A stretch of DNA of 64,000 nt from Himantopus leucocephalus. Taxonomy: Eukaryota; Chordata; Aves; Charadriiformes; Recurvirostridae. The stretch covers positions 7,444,238-7,508,237 of the forward strand of contig RSEF01000002.1 in assembly GCA_003993805.1 (NCBI GenBank), given 5' to 3'. Both the position numbers and the translations under genes were made by a program. How positions within the stretch are numbered: position 1 is the stretch's first letter; each line of letters begins with the position of its first letter. A model generated the notes under the pieces. That model had not been told where the DNA came from, made no database searches, and saw only the letters and a list, made by a program, of their open reading frames with translations. Positions 24,401 to 38,700 of the stretch are shown in pieces.

Positions 24401-27400
24401 TTTTTACGTTTCATAGCTGACAAGGGAGAGCCAAGCTTTGAGGACGGACGGGAAGAATAAGCGGTCTTACAGGCATTGAGCAGAATGTCCCAGGGACCAA
24501 TGCGTTAAACTGATCAAAAAACAAGTTTAAAATTTTACTTGGAAAGAAATTCAAAATAAACTTGCCTTGAATGTACCACGAGGGAAGGCCGCTCAAAGTG
24601 TTCTGTTGTGCTAGGCAAGCCAGCAAATGTTCACACTTCCTTTTAACCACAGTCACCTGCACACAGCTAGCGAACATTTTTCTACCCTCCTCATTTTGCT
24701 CCCAAGCCTGTGCTTTTCTGTTCTACCTCCATCACAAAACTGGCTTCAAATCATGTCTCAAGTCTGATGTGACGGCGACGAAGAGCAAAAAGATGGCAGA
24801 TCGCTGGTGGGGGCTCTGGCTGACCGGGACATCGCTGGTAGCTGGAATACATTAAGAGTAAGGGAGAGCAAAGGAGCCCAAGTTTTTCAGATGCAATTGG
24901 AAGGTTCCAGGGGACTTATCTCTGTCTTGTGAAACACTTTGCAGATCTTCCAGCTGGTAAAATGTAAAGTGACACTAAGTGAAATAAGCTACTTTATAAT
25001 TCTGCTATAAGTATCTTCAAGAACCATATGACCGAAGTATAAATTGTTTAATAAAATAAAACAACTTCTTGTTCCAGAAGGGTTTTCTTTTTAATGGCTA
25101 CTTCAGATGTTCAGTTAAATGTATTGTGACCAACGTAACTCTGATTTGCCTGTATCTCAAAACTGTCTAATCAAGCACTAGTGGGCTGAGTATTTCACAT
25201 GCAGTGACACTGAACTCTTTTCTTGTGGATTTAATCTTCCATTTCCACTCACCAGAAATACAAAAAAATGCGGAGACAATGGCGAGAGTATAATAGGTAA
25301 AACGAGCCTGGAATAAACACAGGCTCAAAAATCAAAAGACAGGTTGGGCATAACTTTACTGCAGGAGGGCAGGAGAGCAAAACAAGGGGAGGAAAAAAAA
25401 AGAAAACAAGGAGAACTAACTACTTTTAGAATGAGAGTTTGCTCATGTAATGAAAGGGATTACATCATGTTTGTCTGCAGTAGTGAAGGGCTGAACTCGG
25501 TGACCTCAGATATCCCTTCCAGCTTCTTGGGCACACAGATATCATTTCACTGAGCACAAAAGAAACACCTGACCCCGCTTCCTTCTGCCACCGAACCCAA
25601 CAATGCAGGCTGTCTATGGGCAGGAGAAGCAATTTATGTATTAACTCCTTTTTAAGAAAGGTACTCAGAGTGTTATCCACGCTCCTTAACCTCTGGATTT
25701 AGGCAGAATTTAGGTCCCAGAGGTGCCAAAGGGAGAGCACTGCCTAACCACCATCATCGCCTCATCCCTGAGGAGCCCTTCTGCTCAGCTTGAAAGCCTG
25801 GGCGGTGTCCCACCTAGGCTCTTCTGCAACCTAGATAACGGCCAAATCCTACAAATCACTTGGAAGATCACTGGAAAGGCATACTCAGAACTCCTCGACA
25901 AATGCTAACAGAAACACAGCGATGAAGGGGAAATCTCTCCCCGTCTTTTTCATAGTAATTTGGACACACGCTCAGGAAGCAAGGGAAGTGCACTGTGGGC
26001 TCTGCTCAGCCACTGGTCGTTTTTTTAAAACAGAGCGAACCCGGCTGGGTTTGGCATCCAATAGAAGAGGTTCCTCCAGGGCCAAGAGCCCAAAGGACAG
26101 CAGTTCCCGTGGGCAGCCCCGAGGCAAGGGCTGGAGCGTTGGGGAGGGAACGCAAATGCAGCATTTAGCGCTGGCCACATCCCACCAACTCTTCCCTCAC
26201 CTGGGAAAGCAGATTGGCTTTTTGACTCACTCTCTGCATATGAAGCCTAAATGTCTAATTTAGGTGACCTGGCGTGTCCTGATGCAGTCAGTCCCATAAT
26301 TTCTGCTTTTGCAATGACTAATGGGGACCTAAATTAGGTGGTCTTTTTTCCTGAGCTCAGTTCCTTTACCCAACTTCCCTGGTATAAGGTGACTGTTGCA
26401 ATTAGCAGCACCGTGACTAACTAGGTAATAACAGTTTCAGGTTGTGCTGCACAGATTTTACAGGTATTTCAAAATGCCACTAAGCTTTACAGTGCATTTC
26501 CCTGCAGATTGAAGGAAGAGCACCCACCAGCCCTATGTACCAGGTATGTCTGTCAGCAGTCTTAATTCACCATAAGTATTGTTTCCCCCTTTGTGGACGC
26601 CGTCTCCATCTCTCCCTCAGGATGAATTAATCACACTGCGTTGCCCATTCCTCGGAGTAGCTGGTATTCAGCAGAACACAATATCCCTTCTTTGGTATTT
26701 TGTATTGCTACTTTTGTATTGCCATTTTGGGAAGAAATGGGTGTATGGGCTGCCTGCAGAAACTCAGCGAGAGCTGTTGTTCCTGCTGAGTTCCTGCGGG
26801 CAATGTGGAACGAGCAGGCTCCAGAGCCTCCCTCTCTCTTGCGGAGGCAAAATCCAGCCCAACAGCTCCTGCCGCGCGTGTGGCTGCACCCCAGCATCCC
26901 CCCGACTTCAAGCACGCCGGCTGCTAACGCCAGGTGAATTCAGAGGTGCTCATTTAGGTTTTCTCCTGTTTCTTTTTCCACCCTGGTTTTTAACTCCGTC
27001 AGCACAGACAGGTGCAGACAGATGTGAGCTCACCCTGCCTGTACTCCAAGCCAACCGGACTTGTGCCAGCCCCTGTCTAGGAGCCGCAGAGCTATATTAG
27101 CATGGCTCGGTGCCCGAGCTAATGTGCCTGCTGAGGAGGCACGGGCAGAAGAAGCCCGTGTCTGCCTGCGCAGAGCCTAACAGGCCTGCCCTGGAAAGCT
27201 GAGGACCAGCTACCTCTCTTGAATAAGAGATAATTTTTTTCTTAAATACGGATCCAGGCATGAAAGCAAAGGGCTCTGACCATTCCGGGAAAGGCCCTGT
27301 TATCTTTCTTTGAGACTGCCATGGGCCAATCCAGCAGAGACGCCGGGAAGAGACAGTAAAAGTCAAGGCGCTGGGGACCTGGCCACCTCCTTACCTCTGC

Positions 27401-30400
27401 TCTGGCGCTCCCAGCCCAGATTGCCTACGTTTACCACCCCTTCCTTAAGGGAAATGGAGCATAACATTCACTTTCCTAATGTAATTTTGGCCAGCAGCTA
27501 TAGCTTGAAAGCTTTGTGGTGGTCTGACATTAAAAAATTATAAATCTGTTAAAAAAGGTAACACTTTTCTAGAACACAGTCACACATTATATCCTATTTT
27601 GATAGAAAGAGAACTGTACCAGCATCCTTCAGCACATATGTAGGGATGTCAAAGAAAAAGAATCCTTTTGAAAAGAAATTCCTGGCTGCTAATAAAAGGT
27701 TTACTATCTGATCCTTCGTATATCAATATGGTGACTCAAGGCTGTTTCTGTTGCAATATATAAATGCATTCAGTGTTTCTTTGTGCAATAGCTACTTGGC
27801 TTACCCTGCTAAGACATAACTTCCAATGTTTGTGACCAGGTGGAAAAGGTCCAGCAAAAAAGCCCAGTGCCAATGTGCCCAGTTTTCTCCGAAAGACAAG
27901 GAGAATTAGGAAGGGAGCTAGTTCTTAATTTGGGCTACCTTCTGATAAAAAGCTTCTGACTGAATCTGTATTTGGTAATCAAAGGTCAGCAGCCAAATCT
28001 GATTCCCTATTCTAAAACTCCCATGAGCTTCACACCCAAAACCCCAAACTTTTTGTTGTTGTTGTTCCCTTTCTCTCTAACCATTATAATCCAATAACAG
28101 CATTTGGTGGAATGGGAATGACAGACAATTCTCATAAATTAAACAGACTTCATGAAGAAGATCTTAGGACTATTTTGAAAAGCAGTGTGTTATCCTGAGA
28201 TCTGGCCATGTCTAGTAGATATTCAAAGTTTCAGTGATGTTTCGTTAATCGGGGGAGCCTTTCTATTGTAATCTGCCTCCATACAAGCCTGTAGAGAAGT
28301 TAATACTCCTAAAAAGAAATAGCTGAAATCTTCAAGTCCTTTAAAAAAAACAAGAGTAGAAGTTGCTGGTACTGGATGTCTTCTTTCTGCATCTGAATGG
28401 GTCAGCGTGGAAGAAGGAGTACCTGGAACAAAAATGGTCAGTGTATTGTTGTGATTCCAGAGGTTGCAGCTATCATGCTGTTGTATATCCTTGGGAAAGT
28501 CCATACCGAAAAGACTGCACTGTGCTGAGATGCTTGAAAAATTATTTGGGTTGTGGCATGCAACAAACATCTATTCATTAAAGTCTTGCAATTGTGACCC
28601 AGCCCTTCATCTTGCACAAGATCTATAAAAAAGGCTGAGTGACTATAAATGTGTCCCTTGAAGCAAATTATGGAAGACATTATAGGAAGACTGGTTTCTA
28701 GCCAGCTTTTCCAGCTTAATGAATTCCTTTCAAGGATGTGTGAAAGCTCTATTGAGACCAATGGTGAGTATCCTTGGACTCCTCTAGGAAGATTTTATAA
28801 AGGGTCCCGACTATTGTATTCTTATTTTTCTTCTATTTTCAGAGAGCAGTTAGAAAATAATTTGAAATGGTAATGCTACAGTTCAAACACTTTTCACTGT
28901 GAGAACAGACCTAACTGATCCATGAAGAGTCAGCAAAAGGCTCTTGGACAGATTCAGTGCTATCACGATAACAATCAGCATGCAAATTATTACAATTTGT
29001 GCGCTGCCCATTCTGGAAGAGATAAAAGAATATTTTCCTGCATCTTCCACGTTAAAACCCCATTTAATTTCATTAATGCACAGATCTGGACTTTCAGTGT
29101 ATTCCTACAGACATCAGCTACACATAGATACTGAATGAGAAGAAAGTCAAGGAAGACACTGCTCAGATCAAACACCTGTAGGTACCTTATATTTATGATA
29201 CCTCTCGCAGCAAAAGGACTTTCACCTACACATTTACCATTTTATCAACCGACTTTATATATTTTCTGTTTCTCCCTTAACAGCGAGAGAAAGATAATGA
29301 TCTGTAGTGCGTCTCTAGAGAGAGAGAAACACTACTCCAGAGAATGGTTTGCTCTTTCAGAAACCATTGCTTCAATCACTGCTGCCCAAGATGCAGGATG
29401 AGTGGCGGAAGTGAGGGACAGAAATTATGAACTATATGGAGAGAACCTACAAAGTGCAATGAATGGGAAAAAGACGGATGTTTCATCTGGGAAGGAAAAG
29501 GCACAGGGCAGCGGGGAAAAAGATGGTAAAGAAAGAGAACAGTGTAAAATATGCAGACGGAAAGGATGGGAGATGAATGAGTGGACTCAAAAAAAGAAAA
29601 GGGAATGGAGTTTTAGCTGAAAAGTTCATTGCGGGTTTTTTATTTGTGTGTCTTCCCACCCAGTTGTACTAGAATATCCTGATATTCGGCTTTTTGCTTA
29701 GGTACTAGAGCAAGTCACAAGGCACACAGAGTTAACGAAGTATTACATACACCACCACATGCCAGACCAACTATATACACTCTGCTGGACCTTGTCTGAT
29801 TAATTCCTGCAACTGCTGTTGGTACACTTCTTTGTAAATTGCTACATAAATCATAACTCTTGTTATTATCCAAAGAGATAAACATACAAAATAGGTGTCA
29901 TCATGTGTAGCAGAAATTACACGCACATACACATACATGCCATTACACATAACAACCTTACAGCTCCACGGGCTGCCTTTCAACGGAGTTGCCAACCAGA
30001 GGTGCTTTTGTCTTTACCAGTAAGGCCTAAATCGTCATGTGTTCGTATAGAAAAGACACGCACATCAGGAGCGTCTTGCTACAGTCTACATTCACGGGCA
30101 ACATGCAAGAACCAGTCTTTCAACCAGTTTGGAAAGCCGAGACATAGATGCTAAGCATTTCCCTATTTTATTGTTTTTCAGACTACAGACAGAGGAAAAT
30201 TAATTCCCCATGTAATTCCATTGAAATCTAGTACATTAACTGAGGGACTGCATTTATTTAAGCCTGTACCAATATTTATGAGAAGAATTTAGACGCAGAA
30301 TGTGTTGGCTGATGGCCCTTTTTTGGGAGATGAACTGGATTTCTTTACTGGGAAGACTCCCCAGCCATTGGGAGTAACAGTGGGGAGTGGGGAGGAGGAA

Positions 30401-33400
30401 AGAGAAGAAAAGGGCAAAACAGAGTGTCAAGACCACAATAATTAATGCTTACTGAGGCAGAAAAGGAGACAGACTCACAGGACGGCAATTCTAGCATTTT
30501 AATTCATATGTTGTGGAGTTTCAAAGTCAAATCAATGCCTTGAACGCAACTTTACCTACACAGAGCTGTACCATAAGGAGTTCATACACCTTCCATTATT
30601 TAAAAAACAACCCCAACTAGCATTAAATTGTGGAAGCAGGAACAATACAGGTGGGACAATCTTTTAAACCTTACTCATTTTAGATTTTAGAAATACTTTG
30701 GTATCAGGGCAGCAGAGGCCTGCATAGCTGAGAATAAGAGACAGATCATCTCAATACAGAGATGATGATTTGGGTATATTTGAAAGTAATTAGAGATAAT
30801 AGAGCTAGAAAGAAGCTGGAAAGGAGTACAAAGAAAGAAAGGGAACATGAAAAGAAAGTGTAGATCCTCTTCATAGAAACTACTGTAAGAAAGATGTAGA
30901 ACCTTCCAACGTTTTGCATATCCCGGAGACGAATTTTCAATCTAATTTTCCAAGTTATTTAGAAGTTCTTAAGACTGAAGAATATACCCCTTGCAAGATA
31001 CAGATTTTCCACAGTGCTTTAATATAGAGATAACAAGTACAAGTCCATAGCCTTAAATAAAGTGGGTCATGATGCACAAAAACGTACATGCCCTTAGAAA
31101 CACTCAGCAAAGTGATCAAGATTCAGTAATAGTTTCTTCAGCTTCCTACAGAGAAAGCAGTTTAGAAGCAATGTGGCAGTCTCATGGAAATTACAACATG
31201 GAAATCACTGCTGAATTCAAGGTCAAAATTAATAACAGTCAGTAGTTCCATCTCAAATACTACTTATTTTAAAATATTATCAGATTTTAGTTTGTCACAT
31301 ATGTTTATATTTGTGAAACGTAACATCGCTATATACTCTGTTTACTCATGTAGAAGCTGGGTCTCAGAGACTTCCACCTCTTTGCCACAATTATCTGTGA
31401 TTTTGTCACCTCCAGAATGGATTACACAATAATTTAGGGCAAGCAGAGAGGGACCCTTGGGATCACCATTCTGTGGGCTGCAGAGAAGTTTTGACCAATA
31501 TGCCCGTACAACACTCAGGCTCTGCTCACTTCTTTGGATACCTCTTCAGTTCATATTTTTAGTGATATACAAATTATACCTTTGATAATATAATATACAT
31601 CTTTGATAATTTGGAACTCCTTTTGAATATTGTGTCTCCTTCAAATCTGAGTTGTTGCTGTTGGAACTTGGTTTTCCAAGATCAACAGCTGAGTATTTTT
31701 GGTTTGTACATCAAAACCTGCACTTGGTACATTTTGGGCTTCTTAAGTCAACCCAACCATTTTCAATGTTACTGTATTTACGTATTTGCATTTTCTCAGT
31801 TGGTTTACCCCTTTGTTGCTGGATCGGCAGGCATGGGGTATTCCTAGTTTCTTGCTGGACCTTTACAAAAGACAGATCACCTGCGCAGACTGGAGATCAG
31901 AGCACTACTGGTTTTACAGATGTTAAGCACAGATGTGCCAGGGGACTAAGGAGTGCCCCAAAACTTTTCCTCTATGTTAGCACAAGCAAGCAGTATGAGC
32001 CCTCCAACATCAAGCAATGCAGTTATGCATCAGTACGACCCCCTACAGCCCAGTCAGACTGGAGCTGAACCCTGAGATGCTGCGTAACAAGGTAAACAGC
32101 AAAATGTGCATGTCTGAAAAGAGAATTACCGCTGTCAGTATAACGACTACTATGCTTCCCTGAAAAATGCAACATATTGTGGCACTTTGTTCAGGCACTT
32201 TTTTTTCAAGGCACTATTGCCAGCTCCAGATGTTCAAGAACTACAGTTTGACCCTCAAAATCATAAGTCTGTCTGTAAAATGATAAATGTGGAGCTCTTT
32301 TACCTTGCTTTCTGTTTTTGTGACCTGGGTCACATTTGCAAGCTTTATACTCTAACCATTAGGACTAGAAACTTACTTTAAATTAAAGAAAGAGGAAAGC
32401 TGAGTTTCTAACCTCATTACACAACCCTAGTAGCTGGAGTGTAAGTGAAACATCAAACATCACAAGACTTGTGATAAAATCATGAGTGCTGACAACATCA
32501 ATTTAGAGTAGGAGGTGGGATAGCAGGGGAAAGTCAGGGCAAATGGATTTACTTTTTATCTTAATGTTTTTACAGGCTGCCCACTTTTATCTTTAATCAG
32601 AAGTTTTCAGTGGCAGTTCTTTCTTCGTGTATCTGTGCATGACATTAAAAGGTCACTTCTGCATTAATACCTGATGCCATTTGCTAACCGCATCTTTCTA
32701 TCAGAGATAACATGAAAAGGTAGGTGTACCGATGGTACGCCTGGTGCTAATATCACAGCAAAGAGGTATTATGGAAGCACAGGTCATAAGTGCATGGCTG
32801 AAATGGTATTGAGAGGGATTCCAGTCCCCTGTTGTGTGTGTGAAGAATACAAGATGTTTCTCACGGCTATATTTACTTCCTGAGTGAAGAATATTGTATT
32901 GAGAATTTACCAGTAAAGCTCCACATTCTTTGTGAAATGGGTGGTTGTAAGGCTTTGCTTGCTATATCTTTTATGCCTCAAAATTATCTCAGTGAAGAAT
33001 AACATGGAAACAGAAAAATCTATATATAATTAAACCTTTCACTAGAATAAATTAGATGTAATTAAGCCAAGTAATTAACAGATCACTATGATTATAGATC
33101 AGCAGACTGGCCAGATCAAGAATTCAGGTCAGCCTTAAGTAATGCCCAAGTGGCAGCGGTGACAAAGCGGCCAGCTCTCCCTGCACTATTTGGAAACTCT
33201 TCGTTTCCAAACCGTGCTTTTATTGTTTGAAATCTTCCGGTTAGAGGGAATTGTGTACTCACCAGTCCATTCCACGACATGCAAAGGGTTGTCGTGGGTA
33301 GGTTTCTTGGTCACCCACCTGCTGTCATTGGTCTGATCTGTCACTGATCTGAAAAATGCCAGGGCTGCACAGCGGCCAGCTAGGAGGCAGCTCCAGCACA

Positions 33401-35404
33401 GTGAGTAGTCCTGATCTACCATGATAATCCTGTGATTTAAAGTAGGAAATAAGCCTGGTCCAAATGACCGGTTCGCTTCAGATGCTTTGCACAGCTCCAG
33501 TGGTACAAGCAGAGCGTGCAAGTAAATTTCACGGTGACAAGCCAAAGTTTTTTATATGATGTAATGCTGATATTATATATCTTCCGCTCATTAACCAGGC
33601 TCCAGTCCCATCTGGGTGGGACCGAGTTCTTTAGTTCATGTTCACGGATGATTATGTCGCTAATTGGAAGGAGAGACACAACCCCTGTGTGAACCGAGAG
33701 GAGGTGCTGAGGGTCTGCAACGTGGCCCTTGTCACAGCCGGAGTGATTCAGCCCAGCGCTGTCCCAGCAGGAGCAGACCCGGTTCTCACACTGCATCGCT
33801 GAGCCCGGGCTCCACGCTCAGTGCGAAGGCAGCGGGGCTGGCCAGGCCCTCTACAAGGTGCATTTCTGTCCTCCCTTTCAGCCACAGTGTTGGTACTGCT
33901 CACACGAAGCTGTGACTCTGCGCTCTGAACTAGTATCAGCGCTAGGACAGGAGACGAAGGCAGAAGTTAATGGAGGGGAGGATCTCCCGTAAACCTTCCT
34001 CCTCTGCCCCCTGTATCAAAAGTGTATGTTGAACAATGAACTTTCCCCAAAGAAAGGGAATGTTAAGCTGGAGTTATGGAAAGAAAACAGAATATTATAA
34101 TTATCCCCCCGCCCAGGGTTACAAACTCAGGAAATTCAAGACAAGTATATATGCACAATCTCGCAGTACTGAAACGGAGAAATTCAGAAATCCAAATAAC
34201 CTCATTTGCTCTGATGCGATACATAACCATGTGTAAATCACAAGCATGAGAGAATTTTACGGTCATAGTCTGAATTTAGTAGAAAAACAATATTGAGAGA
34301 AAAATTAGTTTTAGAAATATGCTTCAGTACCTTTTTTCCCCACGTATTGCTACAGGAACAGGGTATGACCCTTTCATCCTCTTGCAGGTGATTTGGCGTT
34401 TGGTCTAATTTGATAGATTCCATCTTTCTATAAAACTCGACTACAGAGGTCAAAGAAGGAAATGCATTGTCATCTCTGCCTGCTTTCTTGGGGGAGCATT
34501 GAGGTTAGCCTTCTGGATTTAAAATCTTACCACAGAGACAGAAAACAAGATTGGCTAACCACAATGACTTGACTCAAAGAATTAGCAACACTGACATAAC
34601 GTAGGCATTCCTGAAAATCTAAAGTCAGGGTTCTGCATACTTTTTTAAATAAATAGCAATCCAAGAATCTAGGGCAATAAAATTCCATAGGCATCTCAGA
34701 ATTTTATTTCAGCCAACATCAATCTTCCTTCTTTTCAGACAAGCTATATTATACCGGTAAGTCAGCAATGTTAGATCAGTCAAACCAGCCGAATGCAAAA
34801 GCTGAGGGAACAGACCAAATTTGTACTGTGTATACTGAGATAAAGAAAACTGCTCCTAAAGTTAAATCTTAAATAAACATGAACCCTTAGTAAAAGTACA
34901 CAGGGAAAAGGAAAGACTACAGTCTAAAACTTGTGAGAGGCCTGATTAAATGTACAGTGAAGTGGGAAACGGACTTGGATCTCTCTGGACTTCAGGGGCT
35001 GCATCTTATGTAGCCAGAGCTTTAAAGGAGCGAAGTCAGACTTACTAAGAGGACACCAACAGAGCCACAGCGTACCGGTGCTAACCACCCCGGAGCATAC
35101 CCAGTTTGATGGCTTCTGTAGCTGGCGCTGCTGGAACGACACCGTTGGAGGCACAAGAGCTAGCTTGTTCAAAGCATCTGCACAAACTAGGCCACCGTGG
35201 CGCAGGCACTCCTGGGACTTGTGCTCACCATCCCTATGGATTTCACTGCAGCGGCTGAAGATGAGACATCCCCGCCTTTCTAGGGGAGGACCCTTTCCTG
35301 CAGAGATGGCAGACGCAAATGTGTGCTGGTTGCCCATTCACTGATGTGGCTATTAAACTTCTCTGTTAGTTTAAACTGATTGATGTTAAAGATACCAGAC
35401 TGGG
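24401..35404. other. Intergenic DNA, no supported gene
   Basis: AT-rich unique sequence. Many 60-140 codon ORFs occur on both strands, and none carries a recognisable domain or a convincing set of splice signals. A weak resemblance to a CR1 tail near 25490-25530 is too degraded to call. Minus-strand ORFs at 28223-28761 overlap in different frames and are treated as unsupported. Confidence 0.55.
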
Positions 35405-35725
35405 AGCTGCTGAGCCTCAGGAGCAGTATGTGATGTTTCTGCTGATCATACCACAGTTTAAAACCAGTGAAATGCAGTGAAAACCGGGCAATGGAAGCTC
35501 CAGCAGCCAAGGAACTGGTACCCATGGAAATGCTAACCACACTACGGGGTCCTGCATCAAACNAGCTGCTGAGCCTCAGGAGCAGTATGTGATGTTTCTG
35601 CTGATCACACCGCAGTTTCAGTGAAAACCGGGCAATGGAAGCTCCAGCAGCCGAGGAACTGGTACCCATGGAAATGCTAACCACACTGCGGGGTCCTGCA
35701 TCAAAGNACGGGGTCCTGCATCAAA
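35405..35725. repeat. N-bounded tandem duplication (about 150 bp, two copies plus a stub)
   Basis: Copy 1 is 35405-35562 and copy 2 is 35564-35706; a third stub at 35708-35725 repeats only 'acggggtcctgcatcaaa'. A single N separates each copy (35563, 35707). Copy 2 differs from copy 1 by a few substitutions and lacks about 15-18 bp near 'taaaaccagtgaaatgc'. The pattern fits a contig-overlap or haplotype join left in the assembly better than a natural minisatellite, but both are possible. Confidence 0.85.
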
Positions 35726-38700
35726 CCATGTGGGACTCTAGAGGTTTAGGCACTCTTTTCACCAAGGCCAAGGACCTCTTGTCTTACATCAGCCACGTCT
35801 CTTCCACACAGACCCCCAAACCACAGGGAACAGAGTGTTTTGAATGCTCCAATACGACCTTCCCCAAGCTTGCCACATCTGTAGGAAAAGGATGTCTCAC
35901 TGCTTTGTAGGTACCCTGAAATAACCTTTAATCCAATCAAATATTAGAGAAACTATAATAGAAAAATACACATGCACATATAGACAGCACAACCCAGTAA
36001 GAAAATAATTATTTTCTCCTCCTGTAATGCAGATCAGCTCTAGCAAGCCTGTCGCCGTTTCATTTAGCGAGCAAGCTGTGAACTGTTGGTGGCTAGGATC
36101 CACCATCCCCACACAATGATTTTGAGGTTTTCTTAAGGAGTGCCCCCAGATGAAAAACTGAACTTCCCTTAAAGCAGAGCTCACAACAGATCTCCCTCTG
36201 CTCTACTCCTGTTGAGCAAGGGACATCTGATCTTGTCTGTGGAAAGCAGCTGGAAAAGAAGGCAGAAAGGGGCTAAGAAGGACTCGAGATTACCCATCCT
36301 TTCACTTGAGATTTGTTTGATTTCCTTTCACAATGTGATACAGTAGAGGTGGAACAAGTCTATCAGATCAGTGAGTATATCTTAGTTGAAGAGCAGGATT
36401 AATATCTTCCCACAGCCATCCACAATGAAGAATGCTCCAGTTGCCAAAATAATTCTGTGCTGAATAGCAAAATCCACAGGTGGGAAGCAACTCTCAGTGA
36501 ATTTGCTTTCTGGGGTGCTTAATAACTGCACATACTTAACGTCATTCTTGCAAACAAACCAGAGCATTTTTTTTCTGGGGTGCCCTCCTGCCTGTTGGCC
36601 GAAGGGATCAGAATCCTGAGTTCTGTCTCTAAAGGCTGGATCCACACTACCAACTGGTGGGTTGATCCTTGCCAAGACATTTTTGGAGGAATTATGAAAA
36701 TCCCTTTTAGAGAAGGGAATTATATGTGGTACTTAGGCAAAACAGGCATTCCATTTATAAATATAATTACTTTTGCTATTCCATCAAGAAAAAGAATTTA
36801 GTAGTGAAGGATACAACAGAGAAAATTATTTATGTGTTGACACTTACAATATCAATAGAAAACAGATCTGGCTGAAACTAAGTGGGAAACAAAAAACACA
36901 AGAAAATATGTAACTGAGATTGCCAATTGGGGGGATAATTTATGACCACCCTAGTGCATTCTTTCCAATGGCAGTACTGTCCCTCGTTTTGCTTTATGTT
37001 TGGATTGTAATTATACATGCACTCATTTAGCAAGTGCATTTATCGGCAAATTCTCTTCTTTTGACTGATGACCTCGAACACTGCAAGGTAGGCACTCTTC
37101 TGCAGGGCAAAGTAGGGAACAGGCTATGGCTTGCACACAGTCCCTCTGCTTGAGCGTGCCGTAGCCCGGGTTAGGGCAGAGGGAACTGAGCACGCCACTC
37201 ACACTCACATGCAGTGACCAGATGCAATATTATCACCTAAGGAATGATTTTGACCCCATCTCTTGTATTCATACACATGTTCCTTTCACTCGGGCTGCTT
37301 GTCTGGGTATGTCCATGACAGCACGTCTCTTGCTTTGGATTTGTGAAGAATATTTTTATCCAGCATCTTCATTCTTAATATTAATGATTTATCACATATG
37401 GTGCACTATATTTTTATAAAGCTGTAAGATACCATGGTGATTAACACCATATGAGAACCTAAATAGAACGGAACAGGAAAACAGAAATGTCCTTCCAGCA
37501 GATATGGGGCTTTTGCTTGTTTTTAGGGAAAGTATCTCAGCTGCATGATTTTACTCTGTACATAAGAATTGTAGGAGTTCCGTAACAGAAGATTGTACTG
37601 TACTTGACAATGTTGTAGAGAGAACAAGAAACCTTATGTTTAATTTCTCTCTAGCTTTAATTAGGATTTTCAGATCAATTATGTAAGGAGAGATTGATTA
37701 TTCTAGCTCTTTTGATCATACAGATTTATCACTTTGATTTAAGAAGGCACAAGTAAGAACCACAAGTATACCCTTGTGTTTATATATGTACATATATATC
37801 TGCCCATATTTCTGGTAGGAAAAGATGTCAGCTTCAGATAGCCTTGCAAATGTGTCCTGTCAATATTGCGGTCCACACGCAAAATCTACTCCCTGAATCA
37901 ATACGGTAGTGAGAAACTAATCACATTTTACTTACCCATCCAAACACTGCAGAAAGCCCGGAGACACTGCAAGGCTGCTTCGAATGAACGCGTTACTGCT
38001 GGGGGGACACTGCAGGGTGCTCAAGAGTGCCACAGCCCTTCCTTTCAAACAGCTCTATCCTCACCCACCTGGATTAGGACTGCCACTGGGAGAGCCGCTC
38101 CCCCCGGCACTACTGGATCCAAACCAAGGACTTTTCCGAAGTGTGGCAGGCCAGCAAAAAAAACGGGGAATGGCTCTGGGCACTGGCACAAAGCAAGGAG
38201 CCGGTTTGGGGGCTGCTGGAATGAGTCAGGGTGAAACCCATGTGGTACAAAGGGGCTGAAGTTCTGGCTCCTGCCGGGCTCCCATGGGAGACAGGCGGAG
38301 AGGCTGTGGGATGCCGAACGGCTGGCTGCAGGCTGGGCGTCCCCGGGTGCCGTGGGGCCCTCCAGGCCCGTGGCTGCAGGGAGTGCCGGGAGGGCTGCAC
38401 GGAGCCTGGGGAGATGAGCACTAGCAGCTCCCCGGGCATCTCGCCCTGGGCAGCGCAGCAGAGGGTAAATAAAAAACAGTATTGTGGAAAAGGCCGTTTC
38501 TGCAAAACTGGTCACTAGCAAAGGCAGGCAGCCAGGCCCCCAGGGATGCCCTCCTTGCCTAAGGATGAAATGGGATTATGATGGTCATGTTTGCTGCACT
38601 GTAATTAAGGTGGTGTCAGGACTTTCATTAAAAAGTGTGTTTTTGTTGAGGGGCTATGGCTTGGAGGAAATTTTTGCTTGAGGCTGAAATATAACATTGT

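Noticed and set aside
25480..25535. Weak CR1-tail resemblance
   Set aside because: Too few matching words to separate from chance.
28223..28761. Two overlapping minus-strand ORFs (115 and 107 codons), first suspected to be a decayed retroviral or gene fragment
   Set aside because: They are in different frames, with no recognisable retroviral motif, no LTR pair and no clear splice sites.
38045..38521. 158-codon minus-strand ORF in a GC-rich patch
   Set aside because: An equally open frame overlaps it in another phase. Composition is GC-driven and there is no domain or promoter-splice pairing.
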